A DNA stretch of 38,766 nt from Gammaproteobacteria bacterium (GTDB taxonomy: Bacteria > Pseudomonadota > Gammaproteobacteria > Arenicellales > Arenicellaceae): positions 1 through 38,766 of the forward strand of contig JAFMHC010000020.1 of NCBI GenBank assembly GCA_017854775.1. The letters run 5' to 3'. Position 1 is the stretch's first letter, and each line of letters opens with the position of its first letter. Of this stretch, positions 7,919-16,070 are shown piece by piece. The notes beneath the pieces are model-generated. The model was not told where the DNA came from. It searched no databases and saw nothing but the letters and a program-made list of their open reading frames with translations. Made by a program: the position numbers and the translations under genes.

Positions 7919-8338
7919 ACCATACTGCTCAGTCAATCGCTTCGGTATTCCATCCTTTTATTGCTTTCAGCAATCTATAATCTTACCGTCATATCTGCCG
8001 CAAGATTTTTTCTTCTCGAGGCTCGCGTAAATGTCGCCTTGCATATTAATGCGCGTTTATACGCCAACGCTATTGATCAAAGGGCACCAACGTATTTACT
8101 CGTAAGGTCGGATCAAACACGAATGCGAGGCATGCAAACAATAGGCACTCCAAGTCGCGATACAATTAAATTTATAGAAGAAATAAACCGATAACAATTA
8201 GATTGACTCAACTGGCTATGGAGAGTAATTTTTGGCTGTTGAGGCTGATTTAATCATGCCTACCTTTTAGGCTTTATAACTAGCTTAGAGAGTTGCTGAA
8301 TACTCTTGCAACGGGCCAGTTAAATCACGGTTTCCAGC
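7919..8338. other. Intergenic stretch without a supported gene
   Basis: Between the tRNA terminator and the MscS-type gene I see no convincing coding region. One frame stays open from a TTG inside the terminator's T run to 8194, but it has no ribosome site and no recognisable protein pattern. The promoter of the channel gene probably lies near the right end, but I cannot pick it out. Confidence 0.4.
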
Positions 8339-9922
8339 ATGCTAACAACAAAATTTCTATCGCTTGCGGTTCTTGCATTGGCGCTCTTGGCGTTGGTTCT
8401 ACAACGACTTTTTTTTAGTAAACGATATTCCAATGTGCTCGGCCTAATTGCGGCCATCGCGTTCGGGCTTGGGTTTACTCTATTTGATCAAATCATTGCC
8501 CCTGAGATAAGTAAGGTCGAGCAGCTTGCTTGGATTAATCTTGATCAGTTAAAGAAAATCAACGGCGCGCTATTTTGGCTTAGTGTTGCTTACTTCTGTA
8601 ATGCCTTAGTTAAGCACTTCGTATATCCCCGCAGGCTCACATGGGAGGGTGATTCTAAGGTGCCGCTACTGATGCAGTATTTAGTCACCGTACTGATCTA
8701 TTTAGCCGCGACGGTTTGCATTGTGGGTCTAATCTACGGTCAATCGATTACCGGATTAATAACAGCGTCGGGTGCCGTTTTGCTGATAATTGCCTACTCG
8801 GCTCGCGCGCTTATTGACGAGGTATTCGCCGGTATCGCGATCAATATCAATGCTCCGTTTGAGAAGGGTGATTTAATTCAACTTAACGACGAGTGGGGTT
8901 ATGTAAAGGAAGTTGACTGGCGCAGCATTACCTATTTGGATATGGACAACAACAATGTAGTGGTTCCAAATACCAAGTTAGCCGCCAGCAAGATTCGCAA
9001 CCTCGACCGTCCGCGCTCGCTGACAAGGCGTGTTTTGCATATTCGTGTTGAGTATAATGTGCCACCAAAAGTGGTAATCGATCAATGCCAGGCGGCAATG
9101 AAGGAATGCCCGCACATAGTTCCTCACCCTTGGCAGTTTACCAGTTACTTAGACGCCGACGAAAAAGGCCTGCGATATCGGCTGCACTTTTATGTGCGTC
9201 ACTTTGACGACTGGTGGTTGGCAAGTGACGAGCTGATGAATGCGGTTTGGTACCGCTTTGCTAGAAACGGTATTCGCTTCGCTCAACAACGTAAACTGAA
9301 CTTTACTAATGCGGACGACGCCAAACGCAGTTTGCCCGACTCCGCCTATGATGATGCCACTTGGCGAACTCTGGTAGAGCGTTTTAATCAGGTGCCCATG
9401 TTCGAAGGCATGACTCCTAAAGACATGGAAGAATTGGCTCGTTCTGCTGAACTGCATATTATCGGCCCGCCGGAGAAGATTATCGAATCTGGCTCAACAC
9501 GCTCGTCGATGTTTTTAATCGCCTCGGGTGCGGCCGACGTTTATCAGGTCGACGAAAATGGCATCGAAACCTTAATGGCGACGGTCGGTGAATTTGAAAC
9601 GCTGGGGCTTATGGCTCTACTGACCGGCAGCCCTCAGAAAACCACTATTCGAGCTAAAGAAGAATGTGCCGTTTGGGAGATTGGCAGTGACTCCTTGCAC
9701 GCATTATTTGATCGAAAACCTGAAATCATGGAGGCAATTGCGAAGAATGTTGCACAGTGGCAAGCCGAAGAAGAAGATGCCATCAATGAAATTGAAATGA
9801 ACCGTCAACAAGAAAAGCTTTTCATACAGCAACGTACTAACCGTTTGAGTAATCGAATCGCCGGGTTCTTTAAGCGCGAGGTGAAGCAAGAAGACAATGG
9901 CGAGGAATATACTAACTATTGA
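8339..9922 (+). CDS. MscS-family channel with degenerate cyclic-nucleotide-binding domain
   Basis: This 527-residue inner-membrane protein has hydrophobic helices at about 4-24, 32-50, 76-95, 109-132 and the pore-lining helix 138-165. The MscS beta domain (about 168-225) follows, including APFEKGDLIQL and VVVPNTKL. A cNMP-binding-type domain occupies about 345-470 and a charged tail the last 50 residues. This is the bCNG architecture, in which the nucleotide domain modulates a mechanosensitive-type pore. The phosphate-binding cassette is altered: where functional domains have F-G-E-x-A-L-L...P-R-x-A, this one has L-G-L-M-A-L-L (422-428) and P-Q-K-T (432-435). The Glu and Arg that hold the cyclic nucleotide are therefore both gone. 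ATG 8339 has a weak ribosome site. Confidence 0.88.
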   Translation: MLTTKFLSLAVLALALLALVLQRLFFSKRYSNVLGLIAAIAFGLGFTLFDQIIAPEISKVEQLAWINLDQLKKINGALFWLSVAYFCNALVKHFVYPRRLTWEGDSKVPLLMQYLVTVLIYLAATVCIVGLIYGQSITGLITASGAVLLIIAYSARALIDEVFAGIAININAPFEKGDLIQLNDEWGYVKEVDWRSITYLDMDNNNVVVPNTKLAASKIRNLDRPRSLTRRVLHIRVEYNVPPKVVIDQCQAAMKECPHIVPHPWQFTSYLDADEKGLRYRLHFYVRHFDDWWLASDELMNAVWYRFARNGIRFAQQRKLNFTNADDAKRSLPDSAYDDATWRTLVERFNQVPMFEGMTPKDMEELARSAELHIIGPPEKIIESGSTRSSMFLIASGAADVYQVDENGIETLMATVGEFETLGLMALLTGSPQKTTIRAKEECAVWEIGSDSLHALFDRKPEIMEAIAKNVAQWQAEEEDAINEIEMNRQQEKLFIQQRTNRLSNRIAGFFKREVKQEDNGEEYTNY

Positions 9923-10062
9923 TTTCTTAAGTTAGGGGCGGGCATTAATAAACTTGCACTGACAGAGGTGCAATAAAGAGGGCATTTTGGGGCGCCGTGG
10001 TGACAAATTGAGCGGCCACATAGAGACTAAGATAATCAACGCCAAAAATTAGACAAGAACGC

Positions 10063-10091
10063 TTGACGAAGCATCTGTAGACGTGTATTTT
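10063..10091 (+). promoter_or_regulatory. Promoter of the elongator tRNA-Met gene
   Basis: TTGACG (10063-10068) and TATTTT (10086-10091) are separated by exactly 17 bp. The tRNA begins about 40 bp downstream. Confidence 0.7.
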
Positions 10092-10130
10092 TCGCATCCT
10101 GCTCGCTAATAGCGATCAAGATCGTGTAAT

Positions 10131-10207
10131 GGCTATGTAGCTCAGTTGGTTAGAGCACAGCATTCATAATGCTGGGGTCGGTGGTTCAAGTCCACCCATA
10201 GCCACCA
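10131..10207 (+). tRNA. Elongator tRNA-Met (CAT)
   Basis: This 77-nt cloverleaf has acceptor GGCTATG/CATAGCC, encoded CCA (10205-10207) and anticodon CAT at 10165-10167 in the loop TTCATAA. The acceptor start GGCTA and the lack of the initiator G-C triplet argue for elongator Met. A lysidine-modified Ile2 tRNA would also read CAT but usually begins GGCCCC. Confidence 0.93.
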
Positions 10208-10226
10208 ATACGATTAAAGAATAAAG

Positions 10227-10252
10227 TCAGCCACTTAGGCTGATTTTTTTTT
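10227..10252 (+). terminator. Rho-independent terminator of tRNA-Met
   Basis: TCAGCC (10227-10232), loop ACTTA, GGCTGA (10238-10243), followed by nine T residues. Confidence 0.9.
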
Positions 10253-10752
10253 GCCAATATTCCTCCCGAAAACAATATTGCCAAGTTAACTTCTAAGCCC
10301 AAACAAAATCACCTCTATAATTTTAAGCACCGGCACTTTGCCAAGCAACAAACGCATCTCACCTGAAGTTTCTATAGTTCTTCGCAGAAATCAACTGTCG
10401 CCCGAGATTGAATAGAGTGTAAACCGTCGACTGAAATGAATCGCACTCCGGCGATGGCTTAAAGTAAAACGGAAATACAAGCAAACTGTATCGCTAATTA
10501 TTTCGGGCGGATATCGATGTCGTTTATATCTACTGATCAAAAAATTATGCCGAAAGCACGCTGGTTACCAGAGTTAACTTGGCGGTATCGTTGTACCTTC
10601 TATATATCGTTGATTAAAAACAAACTATCAATCATTAAGTAAAAATTACACAGACATTAAGCATCACACACCAACACGCCATATAGTCTTTTCATCGCTT
10701 TGATCAAACACTGATTTAGAGCGTTCTAAACACGTTAATAGAGGATATTTTT
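10253..10752. other. 500-bp intergenic region, AT-rich, upstream of the lipoprotein gene
   Basis: I find no supported gene on either strand. The right half is AT-rich and should hold the promoter of the lipoprotein/mini-protein unit. The only ordered element is the inverted repeat at 10715-10730, listed separately. Confidence 0.4.
10715..10730. promoter_or_regulatory. Inverted repeat TTTAGA-N4-TCTAAA, possible operator
   Basis: Perfect 6-bp arms with a 4-bp spacer end 22 bp before the lipoprotein start. The dyad is the size of a site for a dimeric helix-turn-helix protein. No second copy is seen in the window. Confidence 0.3.
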
Positions 10753-11154
10753 TTGGCATTGAATCGTAAAAAGCTGGTGTTATTAATGCTTTGTCTGGGC
10801 GGCTGTTTGGCATCGGAGCAGTCCGAGATTGCAATTGTAGCGTTGATTGCGAATGCGGGTCAGTACGACCAGCATAGTGTTAGCACTTATGGCTTTTTGA
10901 AAAAAAACCATGACGTTAGATTGTTCATTAATAGAGAGGACGCGTTTAATAATAATCGCTTCCATTCGATTAAAATCGATGGTCTGTCTGATCGTGACCT
11001 TGCCTCGATTGAGCCCTGCATCAATCAATATGTTTTGGTATCCGGTACGATTAATTCAAACCAAAACGGACTTAGCTTTGAAGATGCGGTTCAAATAAAA
11101 GGCAAGTCGGAAAATATCTACTCGAAACTCGTATGTAACTATAATTTTAATTAG
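10753..11154 (+). CDS. Small lipoprotein, unknown function
   Basis: This 133-residue protein starts at TTG 10753, eight bases after GAGG. Residues 1-18 (MALNRKKLVLLMLCLGGC) form a lipoprotein signal with lipobox L-G-G-C. The mature part begins with an IVALIANAGQYDQHSVSTYG-type segment, followed by LFINREDAF and then YVLVSGTI. This order (a 'regions/areas near, keep the Y-D, V-x-x-x-G-F/Y-L, then V-x-V-x-G' pattern) recalls small OB-fold-like bacterial proteins of unknown role; that resemblance is inference. Two Cys in the mature part (CINQ and LVCN) could form a disulfide. The 51-codon secreted mini-protein gene follows after 9 bp, so the two are probably co-transcribed. Confidence 0.75.
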   Translation: MALNRKKLVLLMLCLGGCLASEQSEIAIVALIANAGQYDQHSVSTYGFLKKNHDVRLFINREDAFNNNRFHSIKIDGLSDRDLASIEPCINQYVLVSGTINSNQNGLSFEDAVQIKGKSENIYSKLVCNYNFN

Positions 11155-11163
11155 GAAATAACA

Positions 11164-11319
11164 ATGAAGCAGCTCAGCATACTCTCTACCTTTCTGTTTA
11201 CTCTTCTGATGTCAACCAGTGGCACGGGTAGCACGCTATCGCAGAACCTATCTTTTTCAGACACCATTTACCCAAGTACGCTTTGCCGAATTTGTCCGAA
11301 GTGTTGTAAAGCAAACTAA
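11164..11319 (+). CDS. 51-aa secreted Cys-rich mini-protein (novel small gene)
   Basis: This open frame of 51 codons starts at ATG 11164 behind AGGA at a good distance and stops at TAA 11317-11319. Residues 1-19 (MKQLSILSTFLFTLLMSTS) are a clear hydrophobic export signal with a lysine at position 2. The mature peptide would be about 28 residues and end in CRICPKCCKAN, which has four Cys in a C-x2-C-x2-C-C arrangement. Such a tail suits metal binding or disulfides. It lies 9 bp after a lipoprotein gene, and a strong hairpin follows 26 bp after its stop, so gene boundaries are coherent. I know of no family it belongs to. The call rests on signal peptide, ribosome site and context, not on homology. 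Confidence 0.6.
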   Translation: MKQLSILSTFLFTLLMSTSGTGSTLSQNLSFSDTIYPSTLCRICPKCCKAN

Positions 11320-11344
11320 TCCTGAATATCGGCAGAACAAGAAT

Positions 11345-11382
11345 GAGCTTGATTAGATCAAGCTCAAGTTTAGCTTTTGTTT
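11345..11382 (+). terminator. Terminator-like perfect hairpin after the mini-protein gene
   Basis: GAGCTTGAT (11345-11353), loop TAG, ATCAAGCTC (11357-11365) is a perfect 9-bp stem, followed by AAGTTTAGCTTTTGTTT. It sits between convergent transcription units and could serve both strands. Confidence 0.65.
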
Positions 11383-11402
11383 AAGCAATACGTTTGTTAG
11401 AA

Positions 11403-13517
11403 CTAGCGCCCATTAAGTAAACGACCACTAGTTTTTTCCAAGACTTTAATTTCGGTCTCTTCATTCAATAGCTTAGGGTACAGTATGAGAGTTCCATCTT
11501 CAGAGACGGTGTAATCTATTAGCGGGTTTACTATTACTTGGATTGGTGCCACTTCGCCAGTCTTCAGGTCGTAAAAATTAAGTACATTTTCAGTATCACT
11601 CACAGCAACATAGAAGAAACCACTATTTCGCGCGTAAAGGGCGTCATAGGCATATATATTGCTGTCATCAACTAGTTTTACTTCAGAACCACTATCGAGA
11701 TGCATTTTCCAAATGCCATCTTGATGGTATTTGTAGTAAAGCATGTCTCCGCTATTGGTAAGTTCTGGGCTATAGCCGCCGCGCTCTGTCACTTTTACTG
11801 TTTGAGTATTTGCAGCAAGATCTTTTTTGTAAATTTGCCAGTCTCCGTCGATGTCAGAAGAAAAGTACACTGAGTTGCCATCTGGAGCCCAACTAGCTGC
11901 CTCGACTCTTGAAGGGTGTGCCGATCGCCAAATAGTTTTGTATTCCTTGGTTTCTACATCGATTGTGTATAGCTCATTATTAGTCGATGCCAACACGTAC
12001 TGATCATTCGGTGACCAACGAATACGTTGCACGACTCGGTGGTCAGAAAACTTACTTAATTGATACTCTTTGCCATTGTTTTCCTTGATCCATATTTGCG
12101 GATGACCACTCCTCAATGACATAAACGCTATGTCGCTCGAATTGTTTGCAAACTCGGGATAAAGATCTATTTCACTGGACTCAATGAAGGCTGATTCGGG
12201 CTCTTCTATGCCCAAGCGTTTGCCCCAGATATCAATCCCTGTTTCACCGGCCATGATGGCTAATTTATCTTCAGTCTTGTGGCTGCTGATTGAATGCAAG
12301 GTGTCTGAGTTTTCCAATACCTTTTTATGAAAACTGTATTTAATCGAATACGCGTTTATATTGTCATCTTTATCAATATAGTACAGATTTTGATCATCAA
12401 ATGACCACGCAAGCGCCTTTCTCCAGCCGCTCAAACTAAACAGGTCGGTCACCTGTTGGGTTTTCAAGTCTAATAACTTTACCTGAGTTGCTCCCCAATT
12501 TTTGTCTCTGGCAAATGCTAGCTGGCTTCTATTGTGGGCCAAGGCGATATGAATATCGCCTTTTGAATTGCCACTTACGGGGTTGGTGAGTTGTTCTTTT
12601 TTGGATGTCTTTAAAGAGTACTTATAGATCTTATACGGATCTACCGCTGACAATGAGTCAGTGTAGTAAATGTTTCCAGAAGGCCCCCAGACGACTTCAT
12701 TGGCAAGGCCGCTGGTATTGCAAGCTACGACTGTTTGCGGGGTTGTGCTGCTTTCCTTAATGCTGATTCGCATTATATTACATGCGCCCTCAACGTGCCT
12801 TACAAAAACCAGCTCGGAACTGTCCGGCGACCACGAGGCGGAAAAATCATCGCCGGGTTCCGTGGTTATTTGTCTTGGCGATTCGCCGTCAACTGACTGT
12901 ATGTAAATCTTAAAGTGCTGACCCGACATCGGCAAGTGGCTATAACTTATGAATTGGCCGTTTGGTGAATAACTTGCATCCTTTTCTTTTCCTATTAAGA
13001 CACTAAACGGTTTAACAACATCAAATGGTTTTATCGATTCATAATTCATTGATTGAATTAAATAGCTGGCGGCTAACCAAATTCCTAGTGCGACTAATGG
13101 AGTTGCGACGAAAATTAGCCAAGGCTTGGGTGAAAATATCCTAGATTTATTCAGGCTTGCTTTGGGCGGATCACGCTGTTTGTTAACTTCTGCGGCAACC
13201 GCATCTACCCATTTAACCTGCTGGTTTAGCTGATAACCTTTTTTACGAATCGTTGTTATGTAACAGACATCGGTGTCTTCACTTAATATCTTCCGAATCT
13301 GATTGATAATTCTATAAATAGCATGGTCACCAACGACTCGACCTTTCCAAACATGGTCGACAAGCTCTTCAAGGCTGATTACTTTGCTAGGGTTTTTTGC
13401 GAAATAGACTAAAACCGCCATGGCTAAAGGTTCAATCACGTAGTCTTTGGCGTTGAGCGAGAGTTTGTTTTGGTCTGGTGTGACGTACCAAGCACCGATG
13501 ATGACGTTACTGCTCAT
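11403..13517 (-). CDS. CadC-type membrane transcriptional regulator with beta-propeller sensor domain
   Basis: This 704-residue one-component regulator has an OmpR/CadC-type winged helix at about 10-100. It includes the recognition-helix segment VGDHAIYRIINQIRKIL (62-78) and the wing TTIRKKGYQL (88-97). One transmembrane helix follows (about 132-154). The C-terminal periplasmic part carries repeated TolB/PD40 blades: the SYSPNGQFISY type, SWSPDSSELVFVRH, VVWGPSGNIYY, IRWSPNDQYVLAS, ASWAPDGNSVYFSSD. Proteins of this layout bind DNA from the membrane after sensing an envelope signal. The gene lies downstream of the large secreted FN3/MACPF-like gene on the same strand, so it may control that gene or the oppositely oriented lipoprotein unit; this is inferred from position only. 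Confidence 0.9.
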   Translation of the reverse strand: MSSNVIIGAWYVTPDQNKLSLNAKDYVIEPLAMAVLVYFAKNPSKVISLEELVDHVWKGRVVGDHAIYRIINQIRKILSEDTDVCYITTIRKKGYQLNQQVKWVDAVAAEVNKQRDPPKASLNKSRIFSPKPWLIFVATPLVALGIWLAASYLIQSMNYESIKPFDVVKPFSVLIGKEKDASYSPNGQFISYSHLPMSGQHFKIYIQSVDGESPRQITTEPGDDFSASWSPDSSELVFVRHVEGACNIMRISIKESSTTPQTVVACNTSGLANEVVWGPSGNIYYTDSLSAVDPYKIYKYSLKTSKKEQLTNPVSGNSKGDIHIALAHNRSQLAFARDKNWGATQVKLLDLKTQQVTDLFSLSGWRKALAWSFDDQNLYYIDKDDNINAYSIKYSFHKKVLENSDTLHSISSHKTEDKLAIMAGETGIDIWGKRLGIEEPESAFIESSEIDLYPEFANNSSDIAFMSLRSGHPQIWIKENNGKEYQLSKFSDHRVVQRIRWSPNDQYVLASTNNELYTIDVETKEYKTIWRSAHPSRVEAASWAPDGNSVYFSSDIDGDWQIYKKDLAANTQTVKVTERGGYSPELTNSGDMLYYKYHQDGIWKMHLDSGSEVKLVDDSNIYAYDALYARNSGFFYVAVSDTENVLNFYDLKTGEVAPIQVIVNPLIDYTVSEDGTLILYPKLLNEETEIKVLEKTSGRLLNGR

Positions 13518-13770
13518 GAACTTATCGTAGGGAGAAAAGACTGAATCTTTACTCTAGCATAGTCCTAAGATCACCACTAGCCGATTGCTACAGACGCTAG
13601 GATAGTTGCATCAGGAGTAACTTTAACCGCGGTCTAATTAGAAAGTTGTGACGTGCTCAAGGACTAAGTCTTACTGATAAGGTTGTGATTAAGGCTCTGA
13701 ATAATCGCCTGGTATGCCGAGGGCAAGATTATTTTTTAGAGCGACAGTATTAGAAGGCCCGCTAAGATTC
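13518..13770. other. Intergenic region upstream of the CadC-type gene
   Basis: The leader of the regulator gene, with no open frame I can support. The regulator promoter should be here, but no clear -35/-10 pair on the minus strand stands out. Confidence 0.4.
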
Positions 13771-13836
13771 AAAAGAGTCGGTGAAAATTGTTTGACTGGC
13801 GTTAAGTTATCAAAAGCAATTCTTGCACCGACTCTT
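13771..13836 (-). terminator. Long multi-part hairpin after the FN3/MACPF-like gene
   Basis: An 11-bp perfect inverted repeat, AAGAGTCGGTG (13773-13783) with CACCGACTCTT (13826-13836), encloses two further 5-bp inverted repeats, AATTG/CAATT and TTTGA/TCAAA. Together they form a branched or bulged stem of about 64 nt. On the minus strand it is followed by TTTTGAATC, so it can terminate the 13879-15981 transcript. It is larger than a usual terminator and could also stabilise the mRNA end. Confidence 0.6.
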
Positions 13837-13878
13837 CTAAATCAAACGGTTTTTCTAATATGCTCTACTAGTTAGTTA

Positions 13879-15981
13879 CTATGGAATAACAATAAAGTTT
13901 TCAGTAGAAGGGCATTGGCCAATAACGTCAACGCTGTAATTCCAGTCAGCTGTAGTGTCGCCGAAAGGTGGGTTAGCTGTTTTCAAATAAGCACGGGTTA
14001 GAGCGCAATGCTTGGGCGAGGCCGCATAAGTCCGACCGTTGCCTCTGGGATTGTCATAGTAAGCCGTATATACCGAGAACCCTTTACCAATGCCTGGGCC
14101 AGTGCCACGAAACTTATTGGTAAAGCATAGGCTTGAAGCTAGGCAAGTTGAATCATTTACCTGCTTTGAACCTCTGTGTACATGATGATTGTAGCTTTGT
14201 GATTTTGTTGCCTCGTTAAGCTTTTGAACATTACTTGAAAGCCAGCCTAGTAAATAGGTGCCTGGTGTTGTGGTGGTAATGTCGCCAGTGTTGTATTGGA
14301 ATGGGTGCACGCAGTCGGCCCACTCTCGTGTTTCCCTGCATAAATCCATTGCAATACTAATTTCTGCTTCCGAAGTACCACATTGGGTTGGTCTATTTTG
14401 ACCGTATTCGCCCCAAGGGTCGCAGCGTTCCTTGTGTTGCACGCTTATGTCTAACCAGCGCTTCATTTGCGCTAAAGGACCTTGGTTGCCAGAGTACTTA
14501 GAAAATATTTGTTCGTGCGAGAATGCACTATATACCGTCGGTCTTTGGTATAGATTGGTGCTGTAATCGACTGCGGCCCAGTTTGTAGGGTTAGTATCTT
14601 GAACAAATTGATTGTATTTCTGCATCACATTTGTCGGATTAATGCTGGCGGCTAAACCGATAGGCCCGCCTACTTGATCGGCATTTATTTTGACCTCTAA
14701 ACGATTGAGTACTTCCGTCAATGATGATGAAGACCCAGACGAACCATTCGCTGAAAATATGTCTCCGATTTTAAGGCCGAGTTCGGCTTTTGCACTCTCA
14801 CGCTCTTCGTAGCTATACTTTTTCGCGTCGAAGGTGAAAACTAAATACAAGGCTGATCCGAGGTTGGCGCTATTGATGAAATTGTCACCACAGCGTTCAC
14901 GAAAATCGGCTTTAGCTTCATTGTCGTTTGGCGAAAGGACTTGGCTGACTAGTTCTGGATAAATCGCGTCTGTCGGGGTGTTAAGCTTCCAGAATTCTCG
15001 ACGATTGTTAACCTTAACCACGAACCGGACATGACTTTCGTCTGTGACTGATTTTACATATCGTTCTTTTTCGCCAGAAAGGCCTAAGCTGAAATCATCA
15101 CCAGCGAAGCCAATTTGTGCCGATTGAGACACCTCTAAAAGTTCCGCTAGTTGGCGGTTGTCATTAACATAACTTATGTCAAATGTGCTTGGTTGAAGTG
15201 GCGGCGTTTTAGTAATCACGAACCCAGGGTTGGTAACATCTAAGCAAGTTTCCTTTAAGGTTCCACGTACTAAGTCAAACCCATCTCCAAGATAGAAGCG
15301 ATCTTCATCTGTGGTAGTGCGAACGTTGCCTTGACCGGCCATTTTTGCCCGTGACAAGACTGTCTTTGCGCCTTGCGTAGATGAACGAAATTGCTGGTTC
15401 TTTTGATCCATCGCTAGCATGGCTGATGAATAATTGGTGTACAGATTATCATCTTGCCTAGGGTTAATAATAGAGGTGCTGCCGGTGCGGTATGAGCTTT
15501 GGTAGCTGGTGTTGGTTGCCCGTACCTTGTAGCTGTATTTACCCGCTGGTTTGTTGCTTAGAGTGTAGCTTCGACTATAGCCATTATAGACTTGGTTCCA
15601 AGATCCAGAATTTTTGCGTTCAAGTAACTGATAGCGAACCGGGAATCCGTAACCTTGGCTTTGACCCCAGCTAACTCGGATAGTTTCGCCATTTGTATAA
15701 GGGGCGTAACTTATTGAACTGGGTGTGCTCGGCGCTCTATAAGGACCGGTATTGCCGCCACCGCCATCGTCACAAGGGTCTATAATAGGGACCAGCTGCA
15801 TTTCTGCGTTCGACCCGCCAAAGTCCTGCGGTACTATGCATTCGCGGATATTTAAAGTGCCAGCTTGTAGCTCAGCTTGAAGCTGATCGCCTTGCCGTTC
15901 ACCTGCTGTTGATACCGCCATACCTGCGATTAAAATCGCTGGCGTTAGCGATACCATTGTTAGTATCTTTTTGTATTTCAT
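13879..15981 (-). CDS. Secreted protein: FN3 domain plus putative MACPF-like pore-forming region
   Basis: This 700-residue protein has a signal peptide at 1-26 (hydrophobic core SLTPAILIAGMAVSTAG) and an AGGAAA ribosome site 8 bp before ATG 15981. After a DDGGGG linker (71-76) comes a fibronectin type III domain (about 82-172; IRVSWGQS and YSYKVRATN). Residues 225-450 resemble MACPF/CDC pore formers in order: LGDGFDLVRG (231-240), then CGDNFINSANLGS (364-376), which fits the spacing of the MACPF signature Y-G-T-H-F-x6-G-G at every position though Tyr, Thr, His and the second Gly are replaced. A Ser/Gly-rich linker (412-420) follows. The C-terminal third is Cys- and aromatic-rich and may be a binding domain. 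The MACPF assignment is inference; export and FN3 are well supported. Confidence 0.75.
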   Translation of the reverse strand: MKYKKILTMVSLTPAILIAGMAVSTAGERQGDQLQAELQAGTLNIRECIVPQDFGGSNAEMQLVPIIDPCDDGGGGNTGPYRAPSTPSSISYAPYTNGETIRVSWGQSQGYGFPVRYQLLERKNSGSWNQVYNGYSRSYTLSNKPAGKYSYKVRATNTSYQSSYRTGSTSIINPRQDDNLYTNYSSAMLAMDQKNQQFRSSTQGAKTVLSRAKMAGQGNVRTTTDEDRFYLGDGFDLVRGTLKETCLDVTNPGFVITKTPPLQPSTFDISYVNDNRQLAELLEVSQSAQIGFAGDDFSLGLSGEKERYVKSVTDESHVRFVVKVNNRREFWKLNTPTDAIYPELVSQVLSPNDNEAKADFRERCGDNFINSANLGSALYLVFTFDAKKYSYEERESAKAELGLKIGDIFSANGSSGSSSSLTEVLNRLEVKINADQVGGPIGLAASINPTNVMQKYNQFVQDTNPTNWAAVDYSTNLYQRPTVYSAFSHEQIFSKYSGNQGPLAQMKRWLDISVQHKERCDPWGEYGQNRPTQCGTSEAEISIAMDLCRETREWADCVHPFQYNTGDITTTTPGTYLLGWLSSNVQKLNEATKSQSYNHHVHRGSKQVNDSTCLASSLCFTNKFRGTGPGIGKGFSVYTAYYDNPRGNGRTYAASPKHCALTRAYLKTANPPFGDTTADWNYSVDVIGQCPSTENFIVIP

Positions 15982-16056
15982 TGAAACGGTTTCCTGTGGT
16001 GTTTATTAGGGACGCTCAATTTCTCACAAACGGGTGTAATGATGGTTATGGACAGT

Positions 16057-16070
16057 TAAGGCGTGCCTTA
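16057..16070. promoter_or_regulatory. Palindrome TAAGGC-GT-GCCTTA upstream of the secreted-protein gene
   Basis: A perfect 14-bp palindrome lies 76 bp upstream of the ATG of the FN3/MACPF-like gene, within its likely promoter region. It is a candidate regulator binding site. It differs from the dyad at 10715-10730, so one shared regulator is not supported. Confidence 0.3.

Noticed and set aside
7916-8194. Open frame of 92 codons after the initiator tRNA
   Set aside because: It begins with TTG inside the T run of the tRNA terminator, has no ribosome site and shows no protein-family pattern or neighbour support.
9149-9457. 102-codon open frame on the minus strand
   Set aside because: Antisense to the MscS-type gene, whose family blocks are clear in the sense frame.
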